DNA from: Desulfovibrio sp. TomC
GTDB lineage: Bacteria > Desulfobacterota > Desulfovibrionia > Desulfovibrionales > Desulfovibrionaceae
DNA length: 64,000 nt
Assembly: GCF_000801335.2 (NCBI RefSeq)
Contig: NZ_JSEH01000008.1
Coordinates: 1 to 64,000 of the forward strand
Reading direction: 5' to 3'
Positions within the stretch are counted from its first letter, which is position 1; the number at the start of each line of letters is the position of its first letter. The notes under the pieces are model-generated. The model saw only the letters and a program-made list of their open reading frames with translations. It had not been told where the DNA came from and made no database searches. This document shows, piece by piece, positions 7,952 through 16,448 of the stretch. The translations under genes were made by a program, and so were the position numbers.

Positions 7952-9112
7952 TCACTGTCCCTGCCCATTGGCATTTTGCAGCAACAGCAGGTCGTTGAGA
8001 GCTGGGGAAGAAGGAATGTTGGTATAGGTGTCGCAAAGGCTCCAAGGACTGGTCCCGTCACTGCAATAGGAATGGACGACTATCTTGCCTATTAGCCCTG
8101 AATTATCCACATCGACAACAGCATAATTGAATTGAAACTGTTCATTCCAGTTTGGCGGGGCCGTTGGCATTGACGGTTCATCCCCTGTACCGGAAATAGG
8201 CGCTCCGCAGGTGCCGGCAACGATTTGCGGTATCGAATTTGTGAAATTGAAGGTTGGATTACTGGCGTTGAAGTTTGAATTGATCATGACCCGTGAGTAC
8301 AGGTGGGTGTGCCCGTTGAAGACGGCGGTTACGTTTTGGTCGTTTATAATTTGCCAGAACGTACACATGCTTGGGGTCCAACAGGCGTGGTAGGCCTGAT
8401 CGGTCGGCTCAAAGGCTGGATTGTGCACAATGACGAATTTTGTCTTGGCGGTGCTGGCGGCAAGGGTCGTCTGAAGATAGGTGAGTTGCGCCTGATTCAG
8501 AGAGCCGGAGGCCGTGTATGGGATCGAGGATTGACTCGGGTCCACGTAAAAGCCGTCCAGAACGACAAACAACGAATTTCCGCTATCGGCCGTAAATGAA
8601 TAAGCCAGGTACTTGTATTCATCATTGTAATTCGTGATGCCCGGCATGAATTGGGCTGAGAGGTTGGCGGTTATGAAATCCTGATAGGCCACTTGGCAGG
8701 AGCGCATGAGAACGGCTTCCTCAGCCCCGACCGAAGTGCCGCCGGCCTCGTGCAATTCATGGTTTCCGATGGCCAGATAGAGCGGCAGCGAGGCGGGCAG
8801 GCCCGTCGGTTGGGTCCGCATGAAGTTCAGCCAGGACGTGTAGGTATATTGGCCGTCGATCTTGGCCCGATAGGACATATCCCCATAAAACATCAGGAAT
8901 TCTGGAGAAGGATTTAAAGCCGTCACCTGTTGGTTCACGGTGCCCAGGACTGCGTTGTTGACGGGCGCAGCCGTTGTGTACCCACGCGAATCTCCCATGG
9001 CTACAAAGCGCAGGGCCAAGGCCTGATCGGGGGCAAGGCCGGCAAGGAAAGCACCAAGCGCAACGAGCCAGAAGGTCAGGGCACTGCGACGGAAGAGATG
9101 GTGGCGCGACAT
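7952..9112 (-). CDS. Exported metallophosphoesterase (calcineurin-like)
   Basis: The 386-aa protein starts with a signal peptide (MSRHHLFRRSALTFW, a Leu/Ala core, cleavage near ALA at about residue 33). It then shows the five metal-binding blocks of the calcineurin-like phosphoesterase fold in order: VAMGDSRG, MFYGDMSY, LAIGNHEL, KFVIVHNP and FNGHTHLYSR. Members of this exported branch, related to purple acid phosphatases, release phosphate from organic esters in the periplasm. The ATG at 9112 fits the signal peptide; the frame opens earlier at 9160. It is somewhat less GC-rich in its middle than flanking core genes. It lies downstream of the HicB-like frame in the same direction, in the tRNA-linked accessory segment. 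Confidence 0.85.
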   Translation of the reverse strand: MSRHHLFRRSALTFWLVALGAFLAGLAPDQALALRFVAMGDSRGYTTAAPVNNAVLGTVNQQVTALNPSPEFLMFYGDMSYRAKIDGQYTYTSWLNFMRTQPTGLPASLPLYLAIGNHELHEAGGTSVGAEEAVLMRSCQVAYQDFITANLSAQFMPGITNYNDEYKYLAYSFTADSGNSLFVVLDGFYVDPSQSSIPYTASGSLNQAQLTYLQTTLAASTAKTKFVIVHNPAFEPTDQAYHACWTPSMCTFWQIINDQNVTAVFNGHTHLYSRVMINSNFNASNPTFNFTNSIPQIVAGTCGAPISGTGDEPSMPTAPPNWNEQFQFNYAVVDVDNSGLIGKIVVHSYCSDGTSPWSLCDTYTNIPSSPALNDLLLLQNANGQGQ

Positions 9113-9129
9113 GGAAGACCCCCGCGGAG

Positions 9130-9381
9130 TTAGAGGTTCGATCCGGTCGTCCGGGAGCAAAGGGCGATAGCGAGGCCCATGGCCTTGGCTGCCGCCTGGG
9201 TGGTCCCGTAAGCCAGAATGCCGGGAATCTCCTGGACCTCGGCAATGAATCGGCCGTCATCTTTTTGGTCGAAGGCGAGAGTGAATCTGCTGCTTCCCAA
9301 ATACTCTTTGGGGGCGGTTGTAAGCAAGGCCAATGGCGCTCCTTCGAGCAAGCGGCTGTTGCCTGGGGAAAGCCAAGTCAA
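9130..9381 (-). CDS. HicB-like antitoxin-fold small protein
   Basis: The 83-aa frame ends with a HicB-type half: FTLAFDQKDDGRFIAEVQEIPG and then AYGTTQAAAKAMGLAIAL, matching the beta-beta-beta-alpha core with the EVxExPG turn seen in HicB/UPF0150 proteins. No C-terminal DNA-binding domain is present, so it belongs to the short form. The frame starts at a TTG (9381); a second TTG at 9300 lies closer to where family members usually begin, so the N-terminal 27 residues are doubtful. No HicA partner with its double-stranded-RNA-binding fold is recognised beside it; the neighbouring 69-aa frame is unlike HicA. Confidence 0.5.
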   Translation of the reverse strand: MTWLSPGNSRLLEGAPLALLTTAPKEYLGSSRFTLAFDQKDDGRFIAEVQEIPGILAYGTTQAAAKAMGLAIALCSRTTGSNL

Positions 9382-9402
9382 AGCCTCGCGTCGATTGGCG
9401 GG

Positions 9403-9612
9403 CTACTCTTTTCCAAACATCGCTTCGATCAGTTCTTCGGTGTCGGCTTCGAGCTTGAGCGCATCCATGGCGTCGCCCGGGATCAGCAGCAAAAACGCCT
9501 CCCGCTTCTGCCGGGGCATTCCAGCCTTGGCCCAGGGCCGGGCAGCCTCATAGTCTCGGCACGACACTCGCCGCTTGGCCCAGGGCTTTTCCTGTTTCGG
9601 ATTCGTGAGCAT
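9403..9612 (-). CDS. Small hypothetical protein (69 aa), possible partner of the HicB-like gene
   Basis: A frame of 69 residues rich in Lys/Arg/Glu ends in ALKLEADTEELIEAMFGKE. It contains an EAFLLLIPGDAMDAL segment that looks like a real strand and helix. The start at 9612 lacks a ribosome binding site, and the frame remains open into the tRNA gene, so the 5' end may be damaged or the gene may be a remnant of something inserted at tRNA-Leu. No family recognised. Confidence 0.35.
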   Translation of the reverse strand: MLTNPKQEKPWAKRRVSCRDYEAARPWAKAGMPRQKREAFLLLIPGDAMDALKLEADTEELIEAMFGKE

Positions 9613-9722
9613 GGAGGACGGGATGCGCACGGCAGGACGAAGAGGGTTTTCCACTTGCCGTGGATGCCCCGGACCTCCGCAATCTTCACCTGATTTCACG
9701 CCACGTAATCCGAAACTGGGGG

Positions 9723-9777
9723 ACAGGCGGGGGACAAAATCGCCTCCCCCAAACAAAAAGGTCACGCCCGGCCGTCT
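9723..9777 (+). repeat. Imperfect direct repeat, right copy beside tRNA-Leu
   Basis: This copy matches 6236-6288 in shared blocks (ACAGGCGG, CGCCTCCCCCAAA, CCCGGCCGTCT). It contains a GGGGGACAGGCGGGGGACA duplication of its own and lies 28 bp from the 3' end of the tRNA gene, where site-specific integrases commonly act. Confidence 0.5.
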
Positions 9778-9804
9778 TTGACCGTCGCAACCCTTTGATT
9801 TTAT

Positions 9805-9891
9805 TGGTACCCGAGGCCGGAATCGAACCGGCACGTCCCGAAGAACAAGGGATTTTAAGTCCCTGGCGTCTACCAGTTCCGCCACTCGGGC
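9805..9891 (-). tRNA. tRNA-Leu (anticodon TAA)
   Basis: Read on the minus strand the 87-nt sequence folds into a class II tRNA. The acceptor strand GCCCGAG pairs with CTCGGGT, and the CCA end is encoded. The D-arm shows GGCGGAACTGGTAGACGC, and the anticodon stem AGGGA/TCCCT encloses CTTAAAA with anticodon TAA. A variable arm with TGTTCTTCGGGACG and a T-loop GGTTCGATTCC follow. The long variable arm is as expected for leucine. Confidence 0.97.
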
Positions 9892-9977
9892 ACCGCGTCG
9901 GCTTTCTTGCCTCGAATCCGGCCGCGCGTCAATTCGCTGCGTAGCCAGCATCCCCCTTTCCTGCTACACACCCGGCC

Positions 9978-11303
9978 ATGCCACACGATCGCAAACGACT
10001 CGTTGTCCTGGGACTCGACGGGCTGCCGCTGACGCTGGCCAAAACGCTCGCCGCCTCTGGCCGCCTCCCCAACCTCGACCGGTTGCTGGCCCTGGACGCC
10101 GCCAGCATCGAGGCCGAATTGCCGGAACTCTCGCCGGTCAACTGGACCTCGTTTTTAACCGCCGCCGGTCCCGGAACGCACGGCATCTTCGGCTTTGTCG
10201 GCATCGACCCGGCCAGCTACCGCCTCGGTCCGGTGGACGCTTCCACCATCGCCGCCCCGACCATCATGGAGCGCGCCACCGCCGCCGGGCTGACCGCCAA
10301 GATGGTCAACATCCCCTGCGCCGCGCCGGTCAGGCCGCTTGCCGGAGCCATCATCGCCGGCTTCCCGGAAACCGACCTGGCCCGGGCCGTGTATCCGCCG
10401 GAACTGGCCCAGAATTTAAAGCTCGCCGGCTACCGCATCGAGGCCGACACCACCCGGGGCGCCGCCGATTTCGACGGGCTTGCCCGGGGCCTTCGCGCCA
10501 CCTTGGCTTCGCGCCGCGCCGCTCTGGAGATGCTTTGGGCCGGCGGCGACTTTGACCTGTTCATGCTGGTTTTGACCGAAACAGACCGCCTGTTTCATTT
10601 CTTTTTCCCGGCTGTGGCCCACAGCGAACACCAGCTCCACGGCCCGGTCCTCGACCTGCTGGCCGACTGGGACAGGCTCATCGGCCTCGTCCTTGACCGC
10701 TACGAGGCCCTGCCCGGACCCAAGCGGTTTATCGCCCTGGCCGACCACGGCTTTGTGGAGCTTACGACCGAGTTTGACCTCAACGTCTGGCTGGCCTCCA
10801 AGGGGCTTTTAAAGACCCAGCCCGGGGCTGCCGACGAATATGACGCCCGCATCGTGCCGCACCACACCGCCGCCTTTGCCCTGGACCCGGGGCGCATCTA
10901 TATCAACATCAAGGAACGCTTCGCCCGGGGCGTGTTCCACGAGCATGTGGCCGAAAAGCTGGCCAATGAATTGCGCGACGAACTGTTGACCGTCACCCAC
11001 GAAGGCAAACCGGTCTTTGCGGCCATTCATCTGCGCGGTGAAATCTACAGTGGCCGGCAGGTCCGCCGCGCCCCGGACGTGGTCTGCGTCCCGCGCCAGG
11101 GGATCAGCCTTACGGCCAAGTACAACCGCACGGAACTGACCGGACACTACGGCCGTTTCGGCTGCCACAGCCCCTTTGACGCCCTGTGGTGCGACAGTGA
11201 GGCCGCCCGCCCGGCCCGCACCTCCGATGCCGGGGCCGTGGTTGCCGCCTATTTCAATCTTCCCGAACCCAAAGAGCAGGCATGGATTTCGAGCGCGAGC
11301 TAA
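9978..11303 (+). CDS. Alkaline-phosphatase-superfamily phosphodiesterase/nucleotide pyrophosphatase-like protein
   Basis: The 441-aa protein has the AlkP/phosphodiesterase signatures: VVLGLDGLPLTLA at the N terminus (first metal Asp), then SPVNWTSFLTAAGPGTHGIFGF where the Thr in NWTS is the candidate nucleophile, then ALADHGF for the second Asp-His pair, and GHYGRFGCHSPFDAL near the end. No signal peptide is seen, so it is probably cytoplasmic. Family members hydrolyse phosphodiesters such as nucleotide sugars; the substrate here is unknown. It ends 22 bp inside the following helicase gene, so the two are translationally linked. Confidence 0.8.
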   Translation: MPHDRKRLVVLGLDGLPLTLAKTLAASGRLPNLDRLLALDAASIEAELPELSPVNWTSFLTAAGPGTHGIFGFVGIDPASYRLGPVDASTIAAPTIMERATAAGLTAKMVNIPCAAPVRPLAGAIIAGFPETDLARAVYPPELAQNLKLAGYRIEADTTRGAADFDGLARGLRATLASRRAALEMLWAGGDFDLFMLVLTETDRLFHFFFPAVAHSEHQLHGPVLDLLADWDRLIGLVLDRYEALPGPKRFIALADHGFVELTTEFDLNVWLASKGLLKTQPGAADEYDARIVPHHTAAFALDPGRIYINIKERFARGVFHEHVAEKLANELRDELLTVTHEGKPVFAAIHLRGEIYSGRQVRRAPDVVCVPRQGISLTAKYNRTELTGHYGRFGCHSPFDALWCDSEAARPARTSDAGAVVAAYFNLPEPKEQAWISSAS

Positions 11304-13483
11304 ACCCCGCCCAACTGCAAGCCGTCACCACCACTGAAGGCCCGGTCCTGGTCATCGCCGGAGCCGGAAGCGGCAAAACCCGCACCATCGTCTACCGCCT
11401 GGCCCATCTGGTCAGCCAGGGCGTGGCCCCGGCCTCCATCCTGCTCCTGACCTTTACCCGCAAGGCCTCCCAGGAGATGCTGACCCGGGCCGGGTTGCTG
11501 CTGGCCATGGGGTCCCAGGGCGTCTCCGGGGTGGCCGGCGGCACGTTTCACGCCTTCGCCTTTGCCACGCTTCGCCGCTACCACGAGGCGGCCGGCTTTC
11601 CCCTGGGCTTTACCTGCCTGGACAGCGCGGACTGCGAGGATGTGCTGGGCCAATGCAAGGACAAGCTTGGCCTTGGCAAGGGCGACCGCTCGTTTCCCCG
11701 CAAGAGCGCCCTTTTGGGACTGCTCTCCAAGGCCCGCAACAAGGAATTCGAGGTCGGCGACATCATCACCCGCGAGGCCTTTCATCTGCTGCCCTATGCC
11801 GATGCCGTCGGCAGTCTCGGCAAGGCCTACACGGCGTTTAAGGCCGAGCATAACCTGCTCGATTACGACGACCTGCTCTTCACCCTGGAACGCCTGCTGA
11901 CCGAATCGCCCGAACTGGCCGATGGCATCCGCCAGCGCCACCGCTACATCATGGTGGACGAATACCAGGACACCAACAAGGTCCAGGCCCGCCTGGCCCG
12001 GCTCTTGGCCCCGGCCTCGGGCAACGTCATGGCCGTTGGCGACGACGCCCAGTCCATTTACGCCTTTCGCGGCGCATCCGTGGACAACATCCTCGATTTC
12101 CCGACCTATTTTCCCGGCACGACGCTCATTAAACTCGAGCGCAACTACCGCTCCACCCAGCCCATCTTAAATCTGACCAACGCCATCCTGGACGGGGCCA
12201 GCCGCAAGTTCGACAAGCACCTGTTCACCACCCGCGAAGACGGCCCAACGCCCCAGTACATGCGGCCCTTTTCCGATCTCACCCAGGCGGCCATGGTGGC
12301 GGCCAAGGTGCGCGAACTGACCGCCGCCTATCCGCTCCACGAAATCGCCGTGCTCTTTCGGGCCGGCTACCAGTCCTATCCCCTGGAAGTGGAACTGGGC
12401 AAAGCCGGCATCCCGTTTCAGAAATACGGCGGCCAGAAATTCTCCGACGCCGCCCACATCAAAGACGTGCTGGCCTATCTGCGTCTGGCCCGCAACACAG
12501 CCGATTTCCCGGCCTGGTCCCGGGTGCTGGCCTTTGTGCCGGGCATCGGCCCCAAGACGGCCACCAAGATCTTCGAGGCCATCCGGGCCGGCGACCGCGC
12601 GGTGCTGGGCAAGATGGCGGCCAAGACGCCGGAATTCAAGGCGCTCATTGAATTTCTCGACGCCCTGCGGGCGCTGCCGCCCCATCCGGCCGAGCTCCTC
12701 TCCAAAGTCATCGAGGCCTATGCCCCGCTTCTGGCCGAGAAATATCCCGAAGACTATCCCCGCCGTCAGGCGGGCCTGGAGCAACTCGAACAGATTGCCG
12801 CCAGCTACGCCGACCTCGACGCCCTCTTGGCCGATCTGGTCCTGGAAAACCCGGACGAGGACCGCAAGAAATCCCGCGAAGGCCATCTCGTGCTCTCCAC
12901 TGTCCACTCGGCCAAGGGCCTGGAGTGGTCGGCGGTGCTGTTAATCGACCTCGTGGACGAACGCTTTCCCTCGCGCCATGCCTTGTCCCGGGCCGATGAC
13001 CTGGAAGAGGAACGCCGGCTGCTCTACGTGGCCTGCACCCGGGCCAGGGAATACCTGGGCCTTTTTTCCCCGGAAACCCTCTACCAGCGCCAGGGCGGCG
13101 GCTGCTCCCCGGCCATGCCGAGTATCTTTTTGCGCGAACTGCCAACCGGCGTCCTGGCCGAGCGCCGTGAACGCCTCAGCGGCAACATGGCCGAGAGCTT
13201 TGCCTCCTGCCCAAGCCCCCGGGCCTCGGGCAGCGCCGCCGGACAGACCCTGCGCCAGCCCATCCGCCGGGCCACCTCGGCCCCGATGTCCGCCCGGATG
13301 CCGTCCCCGGCCCCGATGCCGGCTTCGGCCATGGGCTACTGCCGCCACAAGATTTTCGGGCGCGGCAAGATCATCGGCGTGCTGGACGGCGGCAAATACC
13401 GCATCAATTTCCCGAATTTCGGTCCCAAGGTCATCCTTGCCGACTATCTGGAAATGGAGGATGCTTCCAAGCCTGAGGCCTAA
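11282..13483 (+). CDS. uvrD: ATP-dependent DNA helicase, UvrD/PcrA family
   Basis: The 733-aa protein has the superfamily 1 helicase motifs in order: LNPAQLQAV (Q motif), GAGSGKTRT (Walker A), LLTFTRKASQEM (Ia), MVDEYQDTN (II), VGDDAQSIYAFRGA (III), LERNYRST (IV), STVHSAKGLEW (V) and LLYVACTRARE (VI). A low-complexity Pro/Ala/Met linker follows and the protein ends in HKIFGRGKIIGVLDGGKYRINF, a tudor-like C-terminal domain that in PcrA/UvrD helps dock RNA polymerase. Such 3'-5' helicases act in repair, replication restart and transcription-coupled repair. The start overlaps the previous gene by 22 bp; the SpoIIE-type phosphatase gene begins 27 bp after the stop. Confidence 0.92.
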   Translation: MDFERELNPAQLQAVTTTEGPVLVIAGAGSGKTRTIVYRLAHLVSQGVAPASILLLTFTRKASQEMLTRAGLLLAMGSQGVSGVAGGTFHAFAFATLRRYHEAAGFPLGFTCLDSADCEDVLGQCKDKLGLGKGDRSFPRKSALLGLLSKARNKEFEVGDIITREAFHLLPYADAVGSLGKAYTAFKAEHNLLDYDDLLFTLERLLTESPELADGIRQRHRYIMVDEYQDTNKVQARLARLLAPASGNVMAVGDDAQSIYAFRGASVDNILDFPTYFPGTTLIKLERNYRSTQPILNLTNAILDGASRKFDKHLFTTREDGPTPQYMRPFSDLTQAAMVAAKVRELTAAYPLHEIAVLFRAGYQSYPLEVELGKAGIPFQKYGGQKFSDAAHIKDVLAYLRLARNTADFPAWSRVLAFVPGIGPKTATKIFEAIRAGDRAVLGKMAAKTPEFKALIEFLDALRALPPHPAELLSKVIEAYAPLLAEKYPEDYPRRQAGLEQLEQIAASYADLDALLADLVLENPDEDRKKSREGHLVLSTVHSAKGLEWSAVLLIDLVDERFPSRHALSRADDLEEERRLLYVACTRAREYLGLFSPETLYQRQGGGCSPAMPSIFLRELPTGVLAERRERLSGNMAESFASCPSPRASGSAAGQTLRQPIRRATSAPMSARMPSPAPMPASAMGYCRHKIFGRGKIIGVLDGGKYRINFPNFGPKVILADYLEMEDASKPEA

Positions 13484-13510
13484 CCCTCCTGACCGCCGAC
13501 CGGAGTCGCC

Positions 13511-15709
13511 GTGCGCATCCGCTGGAAACTCTTCTGGCTCTTGGCAGCCATCTCCCTGGTGCCGCTCTTGCTGTTGCGCGTCAACAGCCAGCGGGCTTTA
13601 TCCCATCTGGCCGAGCGGCTCTCCAGCCGCGTCGGCGCGCATCTCGTGGCCGAAGCCAAGACCCACCTGGAACGGCTCGTCGAAGACCATGCCCGGATTC
13701 TCGCCGCCCGCCGCCAATCCCTGGTCCTGGCCGCAGCCATGCAGGCGGCAGCCGTGGAAGCCGCCCTGGCCGCCCCTGCGGCCGACGCGCCCAAGGACCT
13801 CTCTGGCGCGGTGGTCGTCCTCTCCAGCGCGGCCGGACCGGGCATGGGCATGGGCATGGGCCGCCGCCAGCCGCCGGCCGACGCCGCCGGCTTCACCGAA
13901 ACCCCGGGCTACTTCCGCATCGAACCCGACGGCGAACGGCTGCCCCTGCCGATTGATTCCTCGCGGGTCCTGCTGCGCCTGCCTCCCGGTTCCACCGCCG
14001 CCAACCCGCCGCCGCTCGCCGCCGCCCTGGCCGCCCTGGCCCCGACCTTGACCCGCATCGCCACCCTGACCGGCCCCCTGGCTCATTTCCAGACCGTCGC
14101 CCTGACCAGCGGACTGGCCGTCGTTTCCCCGGCCATCCCCGACACGCCCCGGCGCATGGACCCGACCCAGGCCCCCTGGTACCTGGCCGCGGTCACCGCC
14201 GCCGCCCCGGTCTGGACCCCGCCCCAGGCCGAACCCGGCACCGGGCGCGTGTCCGTAGCCGTGGGCAGCCCGGTCCATCGCCCGGATGGGACCGTGGCCG
14301 GGGCCACGGCCATCTTTACGCCCTTGGACGACCTGCTGGCCTCGGTGACCAGCCCCGGCCATATGGCCGGCGACGTGGAAACACTCCTCGTCCAGGCCGA
14401 ACCTGGAAACGACGGCCCCCCCCGCCTGCTCGTCGAAGCCGGCGACGTGGCCCGCAGCCCCCGCCACGGCGGCCACGGCTGGCTGGTCTTCGTCACCCCC
14501 GCCCCCCTGGCCTCGCCCGACGGCGACGCCCTGGCCGCCATGGCGGCCAACGTGGCCGCCGGCACGTCCGGCGTCGAACGCCTGACCTACAACGGCCGGG
14601 ATTGTCTGGCCGCTTACGCCAAAACCGGCGAAGGCGAAGCCCTGCTGCAAATCGCCCCGGTGGCCCAAGTGCTGGCCGAAGCCGAGGCCGTGGCCGGCGA
14701 TGTGGAAGGGAGCATCCGCCGGCTCTATACCTTTGGCACCTTCATCGTTGGCGCGGTCATGCTGGCCCTGCTCTTTCTTTCCCTGTCCGCCTCCCGCGCC
14801 GTCACCCGCCCCATCCTGGCCCTCACCGCCGCCGCCCGGCGGCTGGCGGCCGGCGATTTCACCGTGCGCGTGCCGGCCACAGGCCGCGACGAAATCGCCG
14901 AACTCGGCCGGGTGTTTAACGATCTCGCCCCCACCCTCGACGCCCACCTCCGCTTGTGTGAGGCCATTGAACTGGCCAGCGAGATCCAGCGCAACCTGCT
15001 GCCGGCCACCCCCCCGGCCGTTCCCGGACTGGCCCTGGCCGCGCTTTGCCGCTACTGCGACGAAACCGGCGGCGACTACTACGATTTCCTGCCCTTTGAC
15101 GGCCCCAAGGCCGGACGGGTCGGACTGGCGGTCGGCGACGTCACCGGCCATGGCCTGGGCGCGGCGCTGCTCATGACCACTGCCCGGGCCTTGCTGCGTC
15201 CCCGGGCCGCCGCCCCGGGCACGCCGGCCGAGGTGCTCGCCGACGTCAACCGGGAACTGGCCCGCGACACCATGGGCACAGGCCGGTTCATGACCCTCTT
15301 TTATATGGAGCTTGACCCGGTCCGACGCACGGCGGCCTACGCCCGGGCCGGGCATGATCCCGCCCTGCGCCACAATCCGGCCACCGGCCAGACCACGGAA
15401 CTCTCCTGCCGGGGCATGATCCTTGGCGCAACCGGCGACGCCCGCTACGAAACCGGCCACGTAGCCGATCTGCTCCCGGGAGAAATCCTGCTCATCGGCT
15501 CCGACGGCCTGTGGGAAGCCCGAAACGCCAAGGACGAGATGTTCGGCAAGGCACGCACCCGGGCCGTCCTGGCCGCCGCCGCCCCAGACGGTCCCGAAGC
15601 GGTGTGCCGCGCCCTCATGGACGCCCTGGACGCCTTCCGGGGTCCGATCCCCCTGGCTGACGACGTCACCCTGCTGGCCGCCGCCCTCACCCGAACCGCC
15701 AACCCGTAA
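13511..15709 (+). CDS. Membrane-bound SpoIIE/RsbU-type protein phosphatase with HAMP domain
   Basis: The 732-aa protein begins with a membrane helix (LFWLLAAISLVPLLLL), followed by a periplasmic sensor region of about 350 residues of Cache-like appearance, a second helix (TFIVGAVMLALLFLSL) and a HAMP domain (SRAVTRPILALTAAARRLAAGDF). The C-terminal 240 residues are a PP2C/SpoIIE domain: GGDYYDFLPF, GDVTGHGLGAALLM, GHDPALRH and IGSDGLWEARN carry the metal-binding Asp residues. It probably senses an extracytoplasmic signal and dephosphorylates an anti-sigma or STAS-type partner, which is not found nearby. The GTG at 13511 has CGGAG upstream. A 57-aa four-Cys protein gene follows 12 bp later. 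Confidence 0.9.
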   Translation: MRIRWKLFWLLAAISLVPLLLLRVNSQRALSHLAERLSSRVGAHLVAEAKTHLERLVEDHARILAARRQSLVLAAAMQAAAVEAALAAPAADAPKDLSGAVVVLSSAAGPGMGMGMGRRQPPADAAGFTETPGYFRIEPDGERLPLPIDSSRVLLRLPPGSTAANPPPLAAALAALAPTLTRIATLTGPLAHFQTVALTSGLAVVSPAIPDTPRRMDPTQAPWYLAAVTAAAPVWTPPQAEPGTGRVSVAVGSPVHRPDGTVAGATAIFTPLDDLLASVTSPGHMAGDVETLLVQAEPGNDGPPRLLVEAGDVARSPRHGGHGWLVFVTPAPLASPDGDALAAMAANVAAGTSGVERLTYNGRDCLAAYAKTGEGEALLQIAPVAQVLAEAEAVAGDVEGSIRRLYTFGTFIVGAVMLALLFLSLSASRAVTRPILALTAAARRLAAGDFTVRVPATGRDEIAELGRVFNDLAPTLDAHLRLCEAIELASEIQRNLLPATPPAVPGLALAALCRYCDETGGDYYDFLPFDGPKAGRVGLAVGDVTGHGLGAALLMTTARALLRPRAAAPGTPAEVLADVNRELARDTMGTGRFMTLFYMELDPVRRTAAYARAGHDPALRHNPATGQTTELSCRGMILGATGDARYETGHVADLLPGEILLIGSDGLWEARNAKDEMFGKARTRAVLAAAAPDGPEAVCRALMDALDAFRGPIPLADDVTLLAAALTRTANP

Positions 15710-15721
15710 AGGAGACCCGCC

Positions 15722-15895
15722 ATGCTGATCGTCGAAAAAGAAGCCAAATTCAAATACTGCCCGCTCCTGACAACCCATGACGACAAGATGAAATTCTGCC
15801 AGGGAACCATGTGCATGATGTGGCGCGCCACCGACGCCGAGACCGGCTATTGCGGGCTGGCCGGCACCCCCGTCGCCCTGACCGCCAAAAGCTGA
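15722..15895 (+). CDS. Small four-cysteine protein (57 aa)
   Basis: A short gene with an excellent ribosome binding site (AAGGAG, 8 bp before the ATG) lies 12 bp after the phosphatase gene. The 57-aa product has Cys at 13, 26, 31 and 44 (spacing 12-4-12), with FKYCPLL, KFCQGTMCMMW and YCGLAG around them. The symmetric spacing suggests a small zinc or iron-sulfur site. No family is recognised. It may modulate the phosphatase or the following receiver protein. Confidence 0.8.
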   Translation: MLIVEKEAKFKYCPLLTTHDDKMKFCQGTMCMMWRATDAETGYCGLAGTPVALTAKS

Positions 15896-15944
15896 GAAGC
15901 CCCTCCCATACAGGAGCGCAACCGTCGAAAATAGGCGGAATCAG

Positions 15945-15972
15945 TTGACGCCAAGGTCTTTTCTGGTAGGTT
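15945..15972 (+). promoter_or_regulatory. Sigma-70-type promoter candidate for the receiver gene
   Basis: TTGACG (15945-15950), 16 bp, then TAGGTT (15967-15972), about 45 bp before the ATG at 16020. Confidence 0.4.
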
Positions 15973-16019
15973 TTTGCCGGCAGATGTCTTGGCCTATGTT
16001 GCCTCAACAAAGAGAGTTC

Positions 16020-16448
16020 ATGCTGCGCGCCCTCATCGTTGACGACGATCCCGTCAGCAAACGCTTCCTGGCGGAAATTCTTTCTCCCTACGCCACCTGC
16101 GATCTGGCAGACAACGGCCGCGAGGGCCTCGACGCCTTTGGCCGGTCACTGGCCGACCACACGCCCTACGACCTCATCTTTCTCGATATCATGATGCCCG
16201 GCATGGACGGCCATCAGGCCCTGGAAGGCATGCGCCACCTGGAACGCAGCCAGGGCGTCGGGATCGCCGATACCGCCAAGGTCATCATGGTCTCCGCCTC
16301 CGACGACTCCCGAAACGTCTACCGGGCCTTCTTCCAGGGGCAGGCCCTGTCGTTCCTGCAAAAACCCTTCACCATCGATACGGTCCTCGGCGAACTGCGA
16401 AAATTCGACATCATTGACGACCACGCCACCCAAAGGAGCAACGCATGA
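16020..16448 (+). CDS. Receiver-only response regulator (CheY-like)
   Basis: The 142-aa product is a single receiver domain: LIVDDDP (acid pocket), DLIFLDIMMPGMDG (phosphoryl-acceptor Asp in FLD), VIMVSASDD (switch Ser) and SFLQKPFT (conserved Lys). It has no output domain and so acts by protein binding or as a phosphotransfer step. The ATG at 16020 is the first codon matching the domain; the frame opens earlier at 15945. Its stop overlaps the ATG of the cytochrome b5-type gene (ATGA). The leftward PAS histidine kinase beyond the palindromes is a possible partner, though not in the same operon. Confidence 0.9.
   Translation: MLRALIVDDDPVSKRFLAEILSPYATCDLADNGREGLDAFGRSLADHTPYDLIFLDIMMPGMDGHQALEGMRHLERSQGVGIADTAKVIMVSASDDSRNVYRAFFQGQALSFLQKPFTIDTVLGELRKFDIIDDHATQRSNA

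Noticed and set aside
9483-9689. Minus-strand frame beginning KIAEVRGIHGKWKT beside tRNA-Leu, considered as an integrase remnant
   Set aside because: Too short and without the catalytic Arg-His-x-x-Arg-Tyr residues; similarity is only suggestive.
13598-15778. Long minus-strand frame opposite the SpoIIE-type phosphatase
   Set aside because: Gly/Arg/Gln-rich and without recognisable motifs, whereas the plus strand has complete PP2C motifs.
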